The position numbers were made by a program, and so were the translations under genes. DNA of 64,000 nucleotides from Thalassoglobus polymorphus (GTDB lineage: Bacteria; Planctomycetota; Planctomycetia; Planctomycetales; Planctomycetaceae): positions 310,001 through 374,000 of the forward strand of contig NZ_CP036267.1 in the NCBI RefSeq assembly GCF_007744255.1, written 5' to 3'. A model generated the notes under the pieces. It made no database searches. It was not told the origin of the DNA and was given only the letters and a program-made list of their open reading frames with translations. Positions 17,523 to 26,374 of this stretch are shown here, one piece after another; positions within the stretch are counted from its first letter, which is position 1; each line of letters opens with the position of its first letter.

Positions 17523-18329
17523 GTGGCAAACGTTCTGGATAAAATTGTTGAGTACAAACGGGGTGAAATCGCTGCCGCCAAGCTTCGACGATCTGTCGCC
17601 GACATTCAGGCAGAAATTGTCGATGCTCCTCAGGTTCGCTCATTCACTGAGGCCTTGAAGTTGCATCACCCAATGGGTTTGATCGCAGAAGTTAAGCGGG
17701 CATCTCCGTCAGCGGGTTTGATTCGTGAAGACTTTGATCCAGTCGAAATTGCGAGGATCTACGAGCAGAATGGAGCAGCCTGCATTAGCGTTTTGACAGA
17801 CGAGCACTTCTTTCAAGGTTCGCTCGATTACCTTGAAGAGGTTCGCAAGCAAGCAGGAATCCCTGTTTTGCGTAAAGACTTTATTCTGGACCCATATCAG
17901 GTCTACGAAGCACGCGCAGCAGGGGCCGATGCGATTCTACTCATCGCTGAGTGCCTCGATGATCGTGAGTTGCTCGAGCTTTACACTCTCGCGGTTGACC
18001 TTCAAATGGAGGCGCTCGTTGAGGTTTATGAGCCTGCGAATGTCGAGCGTGTACTTCAGCTGAATCCTCCTCTGGTCGGTGTGAATAATCGCAATTTACA
18101 AACATTCGAAACTGACCTGAATCATACGATCTCGCTTCGAAAACAGATCCCGGACCATATTCTCTTAGTCGGAGAAAGTGGAATCCACACACGAGCAGAT
18201 GTTTTGCGGCTTCAGGGCGGTGGGGCGCATGCGATTCTGGTTGGCGAATCCCTGATGCGTTCTGAAGACATCGGCTCGCGGGTCCGTGACATTCTTGGAG
18301 CATCCTCGACTTCTGAAAAGGAAGACTGA
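17523..18329 (+). CDS. trpC: Indole-3-glycerol-phosphate synthase
   Basis: Closes the indole ring in tryptophan synthesis. The 268-residue (beta/alpha)8 protein has IAEVKRASPSAGLI with catalytic Lys, VLTDEHFFQGSLDYL, VLRKDFILDPYQVYEARAAGADAILLI and VGVNNRNLQTF, then LVGESGIHTRADV, all canonical. Start is GTG 17523 after GGAAAG. Its TGA overlaps the ATG of the following nudix gene by one base (TGATG), so translation is coupled. No other trp gene is adjacent. Confidence 0.95.
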   Translation: MANVLDKIVEYKRGEIAAAKLRRSVADIQAEIVDAPQVRSFTEALKLHHPMGLIAEVKRASPSAGLIREDFDPVEIARIYEQNGAACISVLTDEHFFQGSLDYLEEVRKQAGIPVLRKDFILDPYQVYEARAAGADAILLIAECLDDRELLELYTLAVDLQMEALVEVYEPANVERVLQLNPPLVGVNNRNLQTFETDLNHTISLRKQIPDHILLVGESGIHTRADVLRLQGGGAHAILVGESLMRSEDIGSRVRDILGASSTSEKED

Positions 18330-18946
18330 TGACGACTGAATCAACAACTGTCGAACATGTGCTAGTGGTCCCGACGTCACTATTTCACGAAATAGGGCAT
18401 TTCCAAGGCTATACCACGGAAATCAAGCCGTACCTGGAGAGGCTCTTCGATCCAAAGCACGTCAGTTATCGCCCCAGAAACGAAGTTGAGGAAGACCCAA
18501 GCTTCAAGCAACTCATTCCCTACTGCATCTTCCGTCATGCGGGGGAGATCTTTTATTACACGCGCGGCTCTGAATCTGGCGAAGGGCGGCTACACGCGAA
18601 ACGCTCGATTGGAATCGGCGGACATATTTCTGCAGAAGATCAAAATTCTGGAAGCCATGTTTATCACGTTGCAATGCAGCGTGAAATCGAAGAGGAAGTC
18701 TATATGGAATCAGGGTTTACGCAAAAATGTGTAGCTCTGATTAATGATGATGAAAACGAGGTTGGAAAGGTCCATCTTGGGATTGTTCACATCTTTGACC
18801 TGGAAGCGGCAAAAGTTCGACCACGTGAAAAGTCGATCATACAGACAGGATTCGAAAAACCGGCACAACTGGCTAAGTCTTCAGAGGATTTTGAGACTTG
18901 GTCACAAATCTGTCTCGAATTCCTCAAGGACGAAAATAATTCATAG
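18329..18946 (+). CDS. Nudix-box protein coupled to trpC
   Basis: A 205-residue protein with a recognisable but stretched Nudix box: GIGGHISAED near residue 95, then about 15 residues, then QREIEEEV. The REIEEE core and the preceding Gly-Glu spacing fit Nudix hydrolases; the insertion between them is longer than the standard seven. Upstream, QLIPYCIFRHAGEIFYYTRG resembles the substrate-fold beta strands. Substrate not predictable. It starts within the trpC stop codon. A stem AGCGACTCG/CGAGTCGCT (18945-18989) begins at its stop codon. Confidence 0.75.
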   Translation: MTTESTTVEHVLVVPTSLFHEIGHFQGYTTEIKPYLERLFDPKHVSYRPRNEVEEDPSFKQLIPYCIFRHAGEIFYYTRGSESGEGRLHAKRSIGIGGHISAEDQNSGSHVYHVAMQREIEEEVYMESGFTQKCVALINDDENEVGKVHLGIVHIFDLEAAKVRPREKSIIQTGFEKPAQLAKSSEDFETWSQICLEFLKDENNS

Positions 18947-19024
18947 CGACTCGGATACGAATAGCCTCCTGGCCTCATATCGAGTCGCTCAAGCGAGTCG
19001 GATGCAGACAAAGGAGTCTCTGTC

Positions 19025-19654
19025 GTGAAGGTCATTAAAAGTTTGCTGGTCGCCGGGGTTCTGGCGAGTGTGGGGACATCCACAGTGAGTGTTCAGCAGG
19101 CATCTGCTCAAGATCAGGCTGCTGTCGGGGTGACAGAAGATCAGCTTGGGGAGCTCATCTCTGCTTTGGGGCTTGAGCCCGAGAAGAAGGTCTCGCGGTA
19201 CGATTTCGCATTCCAGACGGTTGTCAATGACGAAGAGTGGGAACTCTCGATGTCTGCGATTTTGAGTAAGGATGGGTCAGGTGTGTGGCTGATGGCCTGG
19301 CTGGATCCGCTTCCTACAGTCTCGGCAGAAGTTCCCAAAACAGCCCTTCTTCGCCTGTTGGCCCAGAATGACGAGCTTGGGGGCGGGAAATTCTTCTCAT
19401 ATATCCCAGCCACGCGTCGTTTTGTTTTACAGCGAACAATTCCAAACGAAGAATTGACCTCGGCGAAGCTTCGGGTAAGCTTGCAGGACTTGGGAGCAAG
19501 CGTTGTGCAAACTTATCCAATCTGGTCGGTTTCTAACTGGAATCCAACAGGAATTCCAGCAGCTCCGACTGGTCGGAGTACGCAACCTGCCTCAACAGGT
19601 GCGACTCAATCTGCTGTGAACGAATCGAAGTTCGAGCAGCCAATACGTAAGTAA
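19025..19654 (+). CDS. Secreted protein with a CesT/YbjN-like domain
   Basis: A 209-residue exported protein: signal sequence VIKSLLVAGVLASVGTSTVSVQQASAQ with a likely Ala-X-Ala cleavage. The mature part (SRYDFAFQTVV...WLMAWLDPLP...LLRLLAQNDELGGGKFFSYIP...FVLQRTIPNEELT) has the strand-helix order and LLRLLAQND pattern of YbjN/type-III-chaperone-like folds, a tentative fold guess only. The C-terminal 45 residues are Ser/Thr/Pro/Ala-rich. GTG 19025 follows AAGGAG. No functional partner is adjacent. Confidence 0.7.
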   Translation: MKVIKSLLVAGVLASVGTSTVSVQQASAQDQAAVGVTEDQLGELISALGLEPEKKVSRYDFAFQTVVNDEEWELSMSAILSKDGSGVWLMAWLDPLPTVSAEVPKTALLRLLAQNDELGGGKFFSYIPATRRFVLQRTIPNEELTSAKLRVSLQDLGASVVQTYPIWSVSNWNPTGIPAAPTGRSTQPASTGATQSAVNESKFEQPIRK

Positions 19655-20024
19655 AAGTGCGTTCAGCGTAGTTTGGGCCGATTAGAAACGGCTGCTGAAC
19701 ACCACGATTCCGGGGGCGATACCCGGGTTGCAGCCGCGACTTCATCGGCAGGGTTTCCTGGTTCAGGAAGCTCTCTCGATGGAGTTGCGGCTCACCTTGT
19801 TGAACACCGAATGTTTTCTTATGTTTTGAACTTGATTCGCTTCGAAGAATCACACTGGTTCTCAGGGCCAGAAATGTTTATGCTGATGACCACAGATACT
19901 AGAATTCGAGTTTTTTAGCTCACAACTTACCAATTTTGTTCACTCTCATTTTTTAATTTGCGAGGGAACGTGAAGCGAACGATTGAAAGATCTGTCTTTC
20001 GTTCGTCAAAAAGGAGTGAAGGGC
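19655..20024. other. 370-base leader region before fabH
   Basis: No gene recognised. The last part contains the fabH ribosome site AAGGAG (20011-20016). The rest is AT-rich towards the 3' end (for example at 19910-19960) and probably carries the fabH promoter. Confidence 0.5.
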
Positions 20025-21083
20025 GTGTCGACAATTACCGACGAGAATCCGACAAAAACCACGCCCGGTGCTGCAAGAACATTGTTCACTCGCCGTACTA
20101 GTTCGTTACTTGGAATCCAGATAGCTGGATGTGGGTCGTATGTCCCTGAGATGGTCGTTACTAACGAGCAGCTCGATCAGGAATACGGCTGCGATCCGAA
20201 TTGGATTGTGCAGCGGACCGGGATTCGTGAACGACGCCATTGCCCGCCTGAAATGGCCACGAGCGACATGTGTGTCGAGGCCTCCCGTAAGGCGATCCGC
20301 TCTTCCGGCGTTGATCCACAACAGATAGATCTCCTTGTTTGTGGGACATTTACGCCTGATTATCACTGCCCTTCGACGGCCTGCCTGGTGCAAGATAAGC
20401 TGGGGCTCGATTGTCCCGCGTTTGACACTGCGGCCGCCTGTGCTGGCTTCATGTACGCACTGGTGACGGCATCGCAGTTCGTTGCCACTGGGAATGCAAA
20501 ATACGCCCTCGCAGTCGGAGGGGATCTGAACAGCCGTATCGTGAATCCGAAAGATCAACGGACGTACCCTCTCTTCGGTGATGGAGCAGGGGCTGTGCTC
20601 GTCACACGGGGAACACCACATCAGGGGCTGGTTTGCTATCAACTCGGCTCAGACGGCTCAGGTGGCCCGTTATTGGACCGACCAGCTGGCGGGACACATA
20701 CGCCAATTACTCCAGAAGCGATTGTTGCAGGAGAGCAGTATCTCCGTATGGATGGTCGCAGCGTGTTTAAGTGGGCAGTCCGCATGCTGGCGGACACAAT
20801 TGAGCTCGTTCTGGAGAAAAGCGGGATGAGTGTCCACGATATCTCGCAATTTGTTCTGCATCAGGCCAACGTTCGGATTATCAATGCGGCAGCTGATCAG
20901 CTTGGGATTCCTCAGGAGAAGCTGTTTGTGAATCTGGATCGCTATGGCAACACATCCGGCGGGTCCATTCCAATCGCACTGGATGAAGCTTTCCAGGAAG
21001 GAAAGATCCATCGGGGCGACGCCATTCTGATGTGCGGATTTGGCGGTGGATTGACATGGGGAACGGGCGTCTTCCGCTGGTAA
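20025..21083 (+). CDS. fabH: 3-oxoacyl-ACP synthase III
   Basis: Starts fatty-acid chains by condensing an acyl-CoA with malonyl-ACP. The 352-residue thiolase-fold protein has the catalytic Cys in DTAAACAGFMYAL, His in FVLHQANVRI and Asn in RYGNTSGGSIP, plus WIVQRTGIRERR near the N-terminus and GFGGGLTWG at the end. GTG 20025 with AAGGAG eight bases upstream is chosen over TTG 19983. About 20 residues precede the usual start. Other fab genes are not in the window, so it is a stand-alone copy. A related ketosynthase such as an HMG-CoA synthase-like enzyme is unlikely given the motifs. Confidence 0.94.
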   Translation: MSTITDENPTKTTPGAARTLFTRRTSSLLGIQIAGCGSYVPEMVVTNEQLDQEYGCDPNWIVQRTGIRERRHCPPEMATSDMCVEASRKAIRSSGVDPQQIDLLVCGTFTPDYHCPSTACLVQDKLGLDCPAFDTAAACAGFMYALVTASQFVATGNAKYALAVGGDLNSRIVNPKDQRTYPLFGDGAGAVLVTRGTPHQGLVCYQLGSDGSGGPLLDRPAGGTHTPITPEAIVAGEQYLRMDGRSVFKWAVRMLADTIELVLEKSGMSVHDISQFVLHQANVRIINAAADQLGIPQEKLFVNLDRYGNTSGGSIPIALDEAFQEGKIHRGDAILMCGFGGGLTWGTGVFRW

Positions 21084-21504
21084 GCTTGCGGGCTTTTCAT
21101 CTCCGTCTCTGCTTCGCTGTATCGTGTTTTTTGAATTGACCCTCGCATTCTGCTTAGAGGCGAACAGCAATTTCTCTGGAAAGACGTGTTCTCTACATGC
21201 CGATGAAGATCGCTTCGGTGCTCTTGTTTTTTTAAGGGGCTGCCAGTGAAGCGGGACCCAAAGACTGTCTTGGGCTTGCATTATCGCATTTTTCAGTGTT
21301 CGTTCACGTCTCTTCGTGAGGATAGCTTCGCGACTTCCTGAATGGCTTCCTTCGGGGCCGGGAAAGGGAGGTCAGTTTGAGAAGTGGGGCGTTTTGATTT
21401 CTTGTAGGTCTGGGGCTTGTTTGAAGTTCTCTGATGGCACGAAAAAAACGCCGAAAGCTTTGGGGCTTTCGGCGTTTCTGTTTCACGTCACAGCGGGATC
21501 AGGT
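21084..21504. other. 421-base convergent intergenic region
   Basis: Contains a decayed copy of the ~104-bp element in reverse orientation (about 21150-21215: TTAGAGGCGAACAGCAATTT, CTCTGG, ACGTGTTCT) and the terminator of the cold-shock gene (21442-21476). No coding frame with recognisable features. Confidence 0.5.
21442..21476 (-). terminator. Intrinsic terminator of the cold-shock gene
   Basis: On the minus strand CGCCGAAAGC and GCTTTCGGCG form a 10-bp stem followed by seven T (21448 down to 21442). It lies about 30 bases after the stop of the cold-shock gene. Confidence 0.92.
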
Positions 21505-21702
21505 TCAGATCACGCGAACGTTCTCTGCACGTGGTCCTTTTGGGCCTTGTCCGACGTTGTACTCAACGCGTTGACCTTCGCGGAGGTCGTCGTAGCTAAC
21601 CCCTTCTAGTGCTGAACTGTGGAAGAACATGTCTTTTCCAGTTCCATCTTCAATAAAGCCAAATCCTTTTGAGGTGATTCGCTTAATTGTTCCTTCTGCC
21701 AT
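21505..21702 (-). CDS. Cold-shock domain protein
   Basis: A 65-residue single-domain OB-fold protein that binds single-stranded RNA or DNA. RNP1 is KGFGFIED and RNP2 is DMFFHSSAL, followed by GQRVEYNVGQGPKGPRAENV, a full CspA-type domain. A strong terminator follows. The leader upstream (21703-21850) is AT-rich, as in thermoregulated csp genes, but no fold could be shown. A DEAD-box helicase gene lies about 700 bases upstream on the same strand; the pair is often cold-responsive, an inference here. Confidence 0.97.
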   Translation of the reverse strand: MAEGTIKRITSKGFGFIEDGTGKDMFFHSSALEGVSYDDLREGQRVEYNVGQGPKGPRAENVRVI

Positions 21703-21934
21703 AACTCTCTTCCAGTACTCTCAAAATGGTGTGCTGTCATCTGTTCGTGAAACACTCACGTAGTCTTGACTGCAAAGGTTGTCGTAAAATCTTCTTTGTA
21801 CACTTTGCAAAATGCGTCAGTGTTTTGGCTTGTGCCTGTGATTTGCGATTATGATTCACATTTCACTTTTGGCGGATAGCAAGTATTTGCAGAGCAAGTC
21901 TGCTGGGAGTGATTGAACGTGTTGACGAACCGTC

Positions 21935-22132
21935 TCAAACGGACTCAGATTCATCAGACGGATCCGCTTCGGCGTCTGGAGGCTCCGGAGGAATAACAAG
22001 TCCTCCAGCTTCTTTTCTCTCCATGCGGCGAGCACGCTTGGCTTCTGCTTTAGCGCGTTTCTCCGCTTCTCGTTGACGCTTGGCGAATGTGTTCTGATTT
22101 TTTGCGATGAGGTCTCTCCATTTAAACGGGAT
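21935..22132 (-). pseudogene. Small basic protein frame without a normal start (gene remnant or misread start)
   Basis: The minus-strand frame reads WRDLIAKNQNTFAKRQRE, then an Ala/Lys/Arg-rich helix (EKRAKAEAKRARRMERKE), then LVIPPEPPDAEADPSDES and TGA. This looks like a conserved small planctomycete protein: basic coiled helix plus acidic tail. Between the upstream in-frame TGA (22133-22135) and the body there is no ATG, GTG or TTG; the first codon is ATC. An ATG just upstream (22121) is in another frame. Either a start is non-canonical, a frameshift has occurred, or a base is wrong. Function unknown. Confidence 0.4.
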
Positions 22133-22398
22133 TCAGTTGAATTCACAAACCTATGAACCACGACTGATACTTCTAGTTGATCTCTGTCTGAAAGTCACGT
22201 GACTCGCATTGAGTGAGGCACTCGCGAGTGCCTCAAAGGCTACGGTGACATGGCATTTCAGTTTGAACAGAGACTCCAAGGCATTGTTGGAACCTTGGAT
22301 GCAAAGTTGCGATTCCATGTGTTATTCGTTGGGTGAATTCAGGCGATTTCTGATTCTTTATTGTATCTAGTGGAAGGTTGAACCGCCAATCGATTCAG

Positions 22399-23715
22399 TT
22401 AAGAAGGTGTGTGTTTTGCCTTCGGACCCTTCTTGAATGGTTTTTTCTTTGAGTGGTATTTTCTTTTTGGTTTTCCGTCCGGCGTCGCTGCGGAGTCTGC
22501 CGATCGGCGTTTTGCTGGCCGGTTGTTAGATGAAGATTTTCCGCGTCGACGTGACGGAGAGCCACCTTGGCGTTCTCGTCGTTGAGGTGCGGGAAACTCT
22601 GGATCGACTGGAACTTTCTGGCCAATGAATTGCTCGATGACGTGTAGCAGGCGACGTTCTTCGCTGCTGCAGAATGAAATTGCAATTCCATCTGCTCCAG
22701 CGCGTCCGGTCCGTCCAATTCGGTGGACATAGGCTTCCGCTTCGAGCGGGATATCGTAGTTGATGACATGAGTGATGCCGTCGACGTCGATTCCCCGGGC
22801 TGCGACATCGGTTGCAACCAAGACTTTGACGTGCTTCCTTTTGAAGGCGTTCAGTGCACGTTGGCGAGCGTTCTGTGATTTGTTTCCATGGATTGATGTC
22901 GCTTTCACGTCACGGTCTTGCAACCGTTCAGTTACCATGTCAGCGGTTCGCTTTGTCTTTGTGAAGACAAGAGCTTGTTCGACATCGTCACCATTGAGGA
23001 TCGTCTGCAGCATGTTCTGCTTTCGACCACGGTCCATGTGGAGGACTCGTTGCGCGATTTTTTCGACGTTTGTCTTTTCTGGAGTCACGTCGACAGTGGC
23101 CGGTTCAACAAGCAGGCTTTGCGAGAGTTCGATGATCTTGGGGGGGAGCGTTGCTGAGAAGAACAGTGACTGTCGCTTTTCAGGAAGCTCTCGGATGATT
23201 CGCTTTAAGTCTGGCAGGAATCCCATGTCCAGCATGCGATCCGCTTCATCCAGAACGAAGCATTCAAGTTGGTTCAGTTCAATGTGTCCCTGGTTCATCA
23301 GGTCGAGCAGGCGACCTGGTGTTGCGATCAGGATATGAGCTCCACGTTTGAGCTTCCGGACCTGGTCGCGTTGAGAGACTCCTCCGTAAACGAGGACGTG
23401 TCGCAATCGCAGGTGACGACCATAAGTCGCAATGCTATCGCCGATTTGGACAGCGAGTTCACGTGTGGGGGCGAGGATTAAAGCGTGTGGTCGTTTCGAA
23501 ACAGCTTTTCGATTTGTGCGACCGAGTTGGTTCAGGATTGGCAGTGAAAAGGCTGCCGTTTTCCCTGTTCCTGTCTGGGCAGAGCCGAGAACGTCTCGTC
23601 CTTCAAGAGCAACCGGGATGGTTTGCGCTTGAATGGGGGTTGGTGTTTCGTAGTTTTCATCTGCCAGTGCACGTTGCAATGGAGCAATGAGATTCAGTTC
23701 CGCAAACGTCTTCAA
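22399..23715 (-). CDS. DEAD-box ATP-dependent RNA helicase (RhlE-like)
   Basis: A 438-residue RNA helicase. Q motif PTPIQAQTIP, motif I AQTGTGKT, Ib TPGRLLDL, II DEAD, III SAT, and VI HRIGRTGRAG are intact in order. After residue ~365 follows a Lys/Arg/Ser-rich tail (RRERQGGSPSRRRGKSSSNN), probably for RNA binding, as in RhlE/DeaD relatives involved in ribosome assembly or cold adaptation. It lies upstream of the cold-shock gene on the same strand with a ~460-base gap after the small frame, so separate promoters are likely. Confidence 0.95.
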   Translation of the reverse strand: MKTFAELNLIAPLQRALADENYETPTPIQAQTIPVALEGRDVLGSAQTGTGKTAAFSLPILNQLGRTNRKAVSKRPHALILAPTRELAVQIGDSIATYGRHLRLRHVLVYGGVSQRDQVRKLKRGAHILIATPGRLLDLMNQGHIELNQLECFVLDEADRMLDMGFLPDLKRIIRELPEKRQSLFFSATLPPKIIELSQSLLVEPATVDVTPEKTNVEKIAQRVLHMDRGRKQNMLQTILNGDDVEQALVFTKTKRTADMVTERLQDRDVKATSIHGNKSQNARQRALNAFKRKHVKVLVATDVAARGIDVDGITHVINYDIPLEAEAYVHRIGRTGRAGADGIAISFCSSEERRLLHVIEQFIGQKVPVDPEFPAPQRRERQGGSPSRRRGKSSSNNRPAKRRSADSAATPDGKPKRKYHSKKKPFKKGPKAKHTPS

Positions 23716-24906
23716 TTGAATTCCTTAGGTGGTTTGGTGCCAATCAGAAAATTTCTGAAATGTGTGGTTCCGCCAGTGTTTTGACAGGCCAGAGTCAGTT
23801 TTTCGGATCAGTCCTTCAGCAACGTCGCTGCTGATTGGTTTTATCGTGCTGCTGTTTGAAATCGACGTTTTGATTTGAAGTAATCCGTACTGATTTTCAA
23901 TCAACAATTTTGGCACAAGGTCTTGGCAGACATTGTCCACGTGGGTCATCCAGAACGTCAGGCTGATTTCTCACACTGTTGATTCAAAGAGAGCAACACG
24001 AGGGGCCGAAACCAGGCTAAAGTTTCAAATGGCGGAACACAGTATTTTGCGTTTTGCATCGCATGAAGCACTTCGATGGAGTTGGTTATCGACAGTTGAC
24101 AGACCAATTCGTCGGAGACTTGCGAAGATGCGTCAATAAAATTGACAACACCAAGTGGCAAACGCCGCGTTCCGGGGAATTCTGGACAAACAAGAAATTC
24201 ACAGAATTCATTGCATCATTTGATGACGCTGGCGGCTTCCCAGAGCGGTTAACACAACCGATAGTTGGCAGCAGGATGTGCGGAAAAAAGACCGACACAC
24301 AACAACGGGATGACAGGAGGTTCCAGCTCTTAGATCAAAAGTACCCGTTCGGCCGGAACAACGTTTTCATTTCACTGAAACCGTTACTCGCTTTTCTCCG
24401 ACCGATTTGTCCCAGGAAAATTTCCTTGAACAGAAGGGAGTATATCTATGGGATAGGCATTCGCCAACCCACAATTTTAAGAAATATGAGGATGTGGAGC
24501 CTTTTTTCCGTTCACAGTCAATATCGGAACTTCTCGATTTACCGTCATGGTAGGTTTTTGAGTGGGGGGAGAAGGCTCACAGGTCCATTGGTCACCTGTT
24601 TCTTTTTGAGCAAGTTTTTCGTTGGGCGGTCGGCGGTGGGCAGCTGCGAGAATTGAATTGCTACACTCAGCAGGGACTTGAAGGTGATTCTGAAATCTTT
24701 TCTTATTTCGTGAAGTTCAGGTTGAGCAGGGCACGATCCGGACTGCTTAGCTCGATGTTGAATTCGTTTTCCAACGGAGATTTCAATCCGTGATTTCTTT
24801 TCGGGATGTGCAGCCTGAACAAATGTATTCAAGTCAACCTCGACAGACCTGCCCGGATTTGCGAAAGTCTGATATGACCAATCCGCGACATAAAGAGGAG
24901 ACAGCT
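23716..24906. other. 1.19-kb intergenic region, no supported gene
   Basis: The largest gap in the window, between the divergent helicase and ruvC starts. Frames of up to about 200 codons exist on both strands (for example 24054-24656), but their predicted proteins have no motif, poor composition and no ribosome site. It ends with the ruvC ribosome site. It could hold a decayed gene or an RNA, but nothing firm is seen. Confidence 0.55.
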
Positions 24907-25515
24907 GTGATTCAGGATGATCAACAGCCAAAGAATTCTCAGAATTTGTGCCAGGACTCCTCGATGGGAATGGCTCTCGGAAATGCGTTCGCTGGTCCAC
25001 AATCTTCTTTGTACTTGGGGATTGACCCCGGGTTGAATCGGACTGGCTATGCGCTGGTTCGCCGTTCAAGACAGCGTCCGATTTTGCTCGAAGGAGGAGT
25101 CATCTCATCGACGAAATCGAAAACGCTTGCAGAACGTGTTCACGAAATTGGTTCGGGAATTCGCGAGGTGCTGGCGGAGTTTTCACCGGGAGCCATTGCG
25201 ATTGAGCAAGTCTTTTCGATGACTCGCAACCCGAAGACTGCTGTCTTAATGGCACATGCGCGTGGGGCGATCCTCTTCGCTGTTGCGGAAACTGGAATCC
25301 CTTTGGTCCATTATACTCCTCGACAAATCAAGAAATTGCTGACAGGAACCGGGACCGCCTCAAAGGAGCAGGTGCAGTTGGCAGTTCAGCGAGAATTGAA
25401 ACTCAAAAGAGTCTTGGAGCCGAACGATGTCGCTGATGCGAGTGCAATTGCTCTTTGCCATTACTACAGTGCAAGAGTGAATTTGAACGAATCGCAACCC
25501 TGTCCTGTGATTTGA
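24907..25515 (+). CDS. ruvC: Crossover junction endodeoxyribonuclease RuvC
   Basis: Resolves Holliday junctions with RuvAB. The 202-residue protein has the acidic catalytic residues in YLGIDPGLNRTGYAL, AIEQVF and NDVADASAIALCH, plus HARGAILFAVAE and IKKLLTGTGTASKEQV, the RuvC fingerprint. GTG 24907 is chosen because GAGGAG ends six bases upstream; longer frames begin at 24790 or ATG 24874 without such a site. About 36 residues precede the RNase-H-like fold, slightly more than usual. ruvA/ruvB are not in the window. Confidence 0.93.
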   Translation: MIQDDQQPKNSQNLCQDSSMGMALGNAFAGPQSSLYLGIDPGLNRTGYALVRRSRQRPILLEGGVISSTKSKTLAERVHEIGSGIREVLAEFSPGAIAIEQVFSMTRNPKTAVLMAHARGAILFAVAETGIPLVHYTPRQIKKLLTGTGTASKEQVQLAVQRELKLKRVLEPNDVADASAIALCHYYSARVNLNESQPCPVI

Positions 25516-25577
25516 ATATTTGATGTGCACGCTACTTCATCAACCTGGCATGCTTCTAACCCTTTATCGAAGACGAA

Positions 25578-25925
25578 ATGTCTGATCGCCCTGCACCGAA
25601 CGTTTTAATTCTCTGCAAAGACCTGATGTTCTCCAGCCAACTAAATGGAGCTGTTCAGCGAGCGGGGTTGGTTCCCCAAACTTGCCTCGGACAGATCACG
25701 CTCACTCAGGCTCTGTCTCAACACGAAATCCAATGGGTCATTATTGACTTGGAAACAGAGAAGCTAGACCTGGAAGCACTCAGGTCTGCAACGACCGGTA
25801 AATTGGTTGGCTTTGGACCGCATGTTCATACTGCGAAGCTCGGAGCCGCCCAAGAAGCGGGGTTCGACTTTGTCTTAAGCCGCGGACAAATCTCTCGAGG
25901 TCTCGATCAGCTACTCGGTTCTTAA
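25578..25925 (+). CDS. Receiver-like (CheY-fold) small protein
   Basis: A 115-residue protein with an alternating strand-helix pattern like a truncated response-regulator receiver domain: NVLILCKDLMFSSQL, WVIIDLETEKLDLEAL, KLVGFGPHVHTAKLGAAQEAGFDFVLSRG. Asp in IIDLE could be the phosphosite equivalent, but the acidic pair near the N-terminus and the Thr/Lys of true receivers are not evident. So it is probably a non-phosphorylated relative. It follows ruvC by 62 bases. Function unknown. Confidence 0.6.
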   Translation: MSDRPAPNVLILCKDLMFSSQLNGAVQRAGLVPQTCLGQITLTQALSQHEIQWVIIDLETEKLDLEALRSATTGKLVGFGPHVHTAKLGAAQEAGFDFVLSRGQISRGLDQLLGS

Positions 25926-25993
25926 AAACATTGGTGCCCCCGAAAAGATGTCTGTCTTAACGAACAGGCTCGAGCAGCTTTTGAAAACACTGC

Positions 25994-26374
25994 GACGTTC
26001 CGCCTCGTGGCGAAGAGTCTGCGAAGTATTGAACGCGGTCTTCGCGGGCACGAAAAACATCGAAGATGTCTCAGGCCTGTTTCGGCATTGTTCTGACGTT
26101 CCGCCTCGTGGCGAAGAGTCTGCGAAGTATTGAACGCGGTCTTCACGGGCACGAAAAGCATTGAAGATGTCTCAGGCCTGTTTCGGCATTGTTCTGACGT
26201 TCCGCCTCGTGGCGAAGAGTCTGCGAAGTATTGAACGCGGTCTTCACGGGCACGAAAAGCATTGAAGATGTCTCAGGCCTGTTTCGGCATTGTTCTGACG
26301 TTCCGCCTCGTGGCGAAGAGTCTGCGAAGTATTGAACATGGTCTTCACGGGCACGAAAAACATCGAAGATGTTT
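25994..26374 (+). repeat. Tandem array, 101-bp unit x 3.8
   Basis: Units start at 25994, 26095, 26196 and 26297, each beginning GACGTTCCGCCTCGTGGCG. They are nearly identical except for a few substitutions (GGTCTTCGCGGGC versus GGTCTTCACGGGC, AACGCGG versus AACATGG). The unit's GCCTCGTGGCGAA and GAACGCGGTCTTCACGGGC segments match the reverse-oriented ~104-bp intergenic element, for example the copy at 34081. The array ends on the stop codon of the CX4CH gene. There are no spacers, so it is not a CRISPR. Confidence 0.97.

Noticed and set aside
22121-22161. Frame starting at ATG 22161 as the small basic protein
   Set aside because: It is in a different frame from the protein-like sequence and itself lacks any pattern.
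23725-23949. Minus-strand 74-codon frame after the helicase start
   Set aside because: Not protein-like, lacks ribosome site; lies in the promoter region.
24054-24656. A 200-codon frame in the large gap before ruvC
   Set aside because: No ribosome site, no motif, and a residue mix rich in Arg, Tyr and Trp unlike neighbouring genes; reads as chance open frame.
24545-25069. Minus-strand frame overlapping ruvC's start
   Set aside because: Conflicts with RuvC, which has full catalytic motifs; low-complexity Ser/Pro content.
25994-26374. Possible CRISPR array
   Set aside because: Units are 101 bases, contiguous and contain no distinct spacers; no cas genes nearby.
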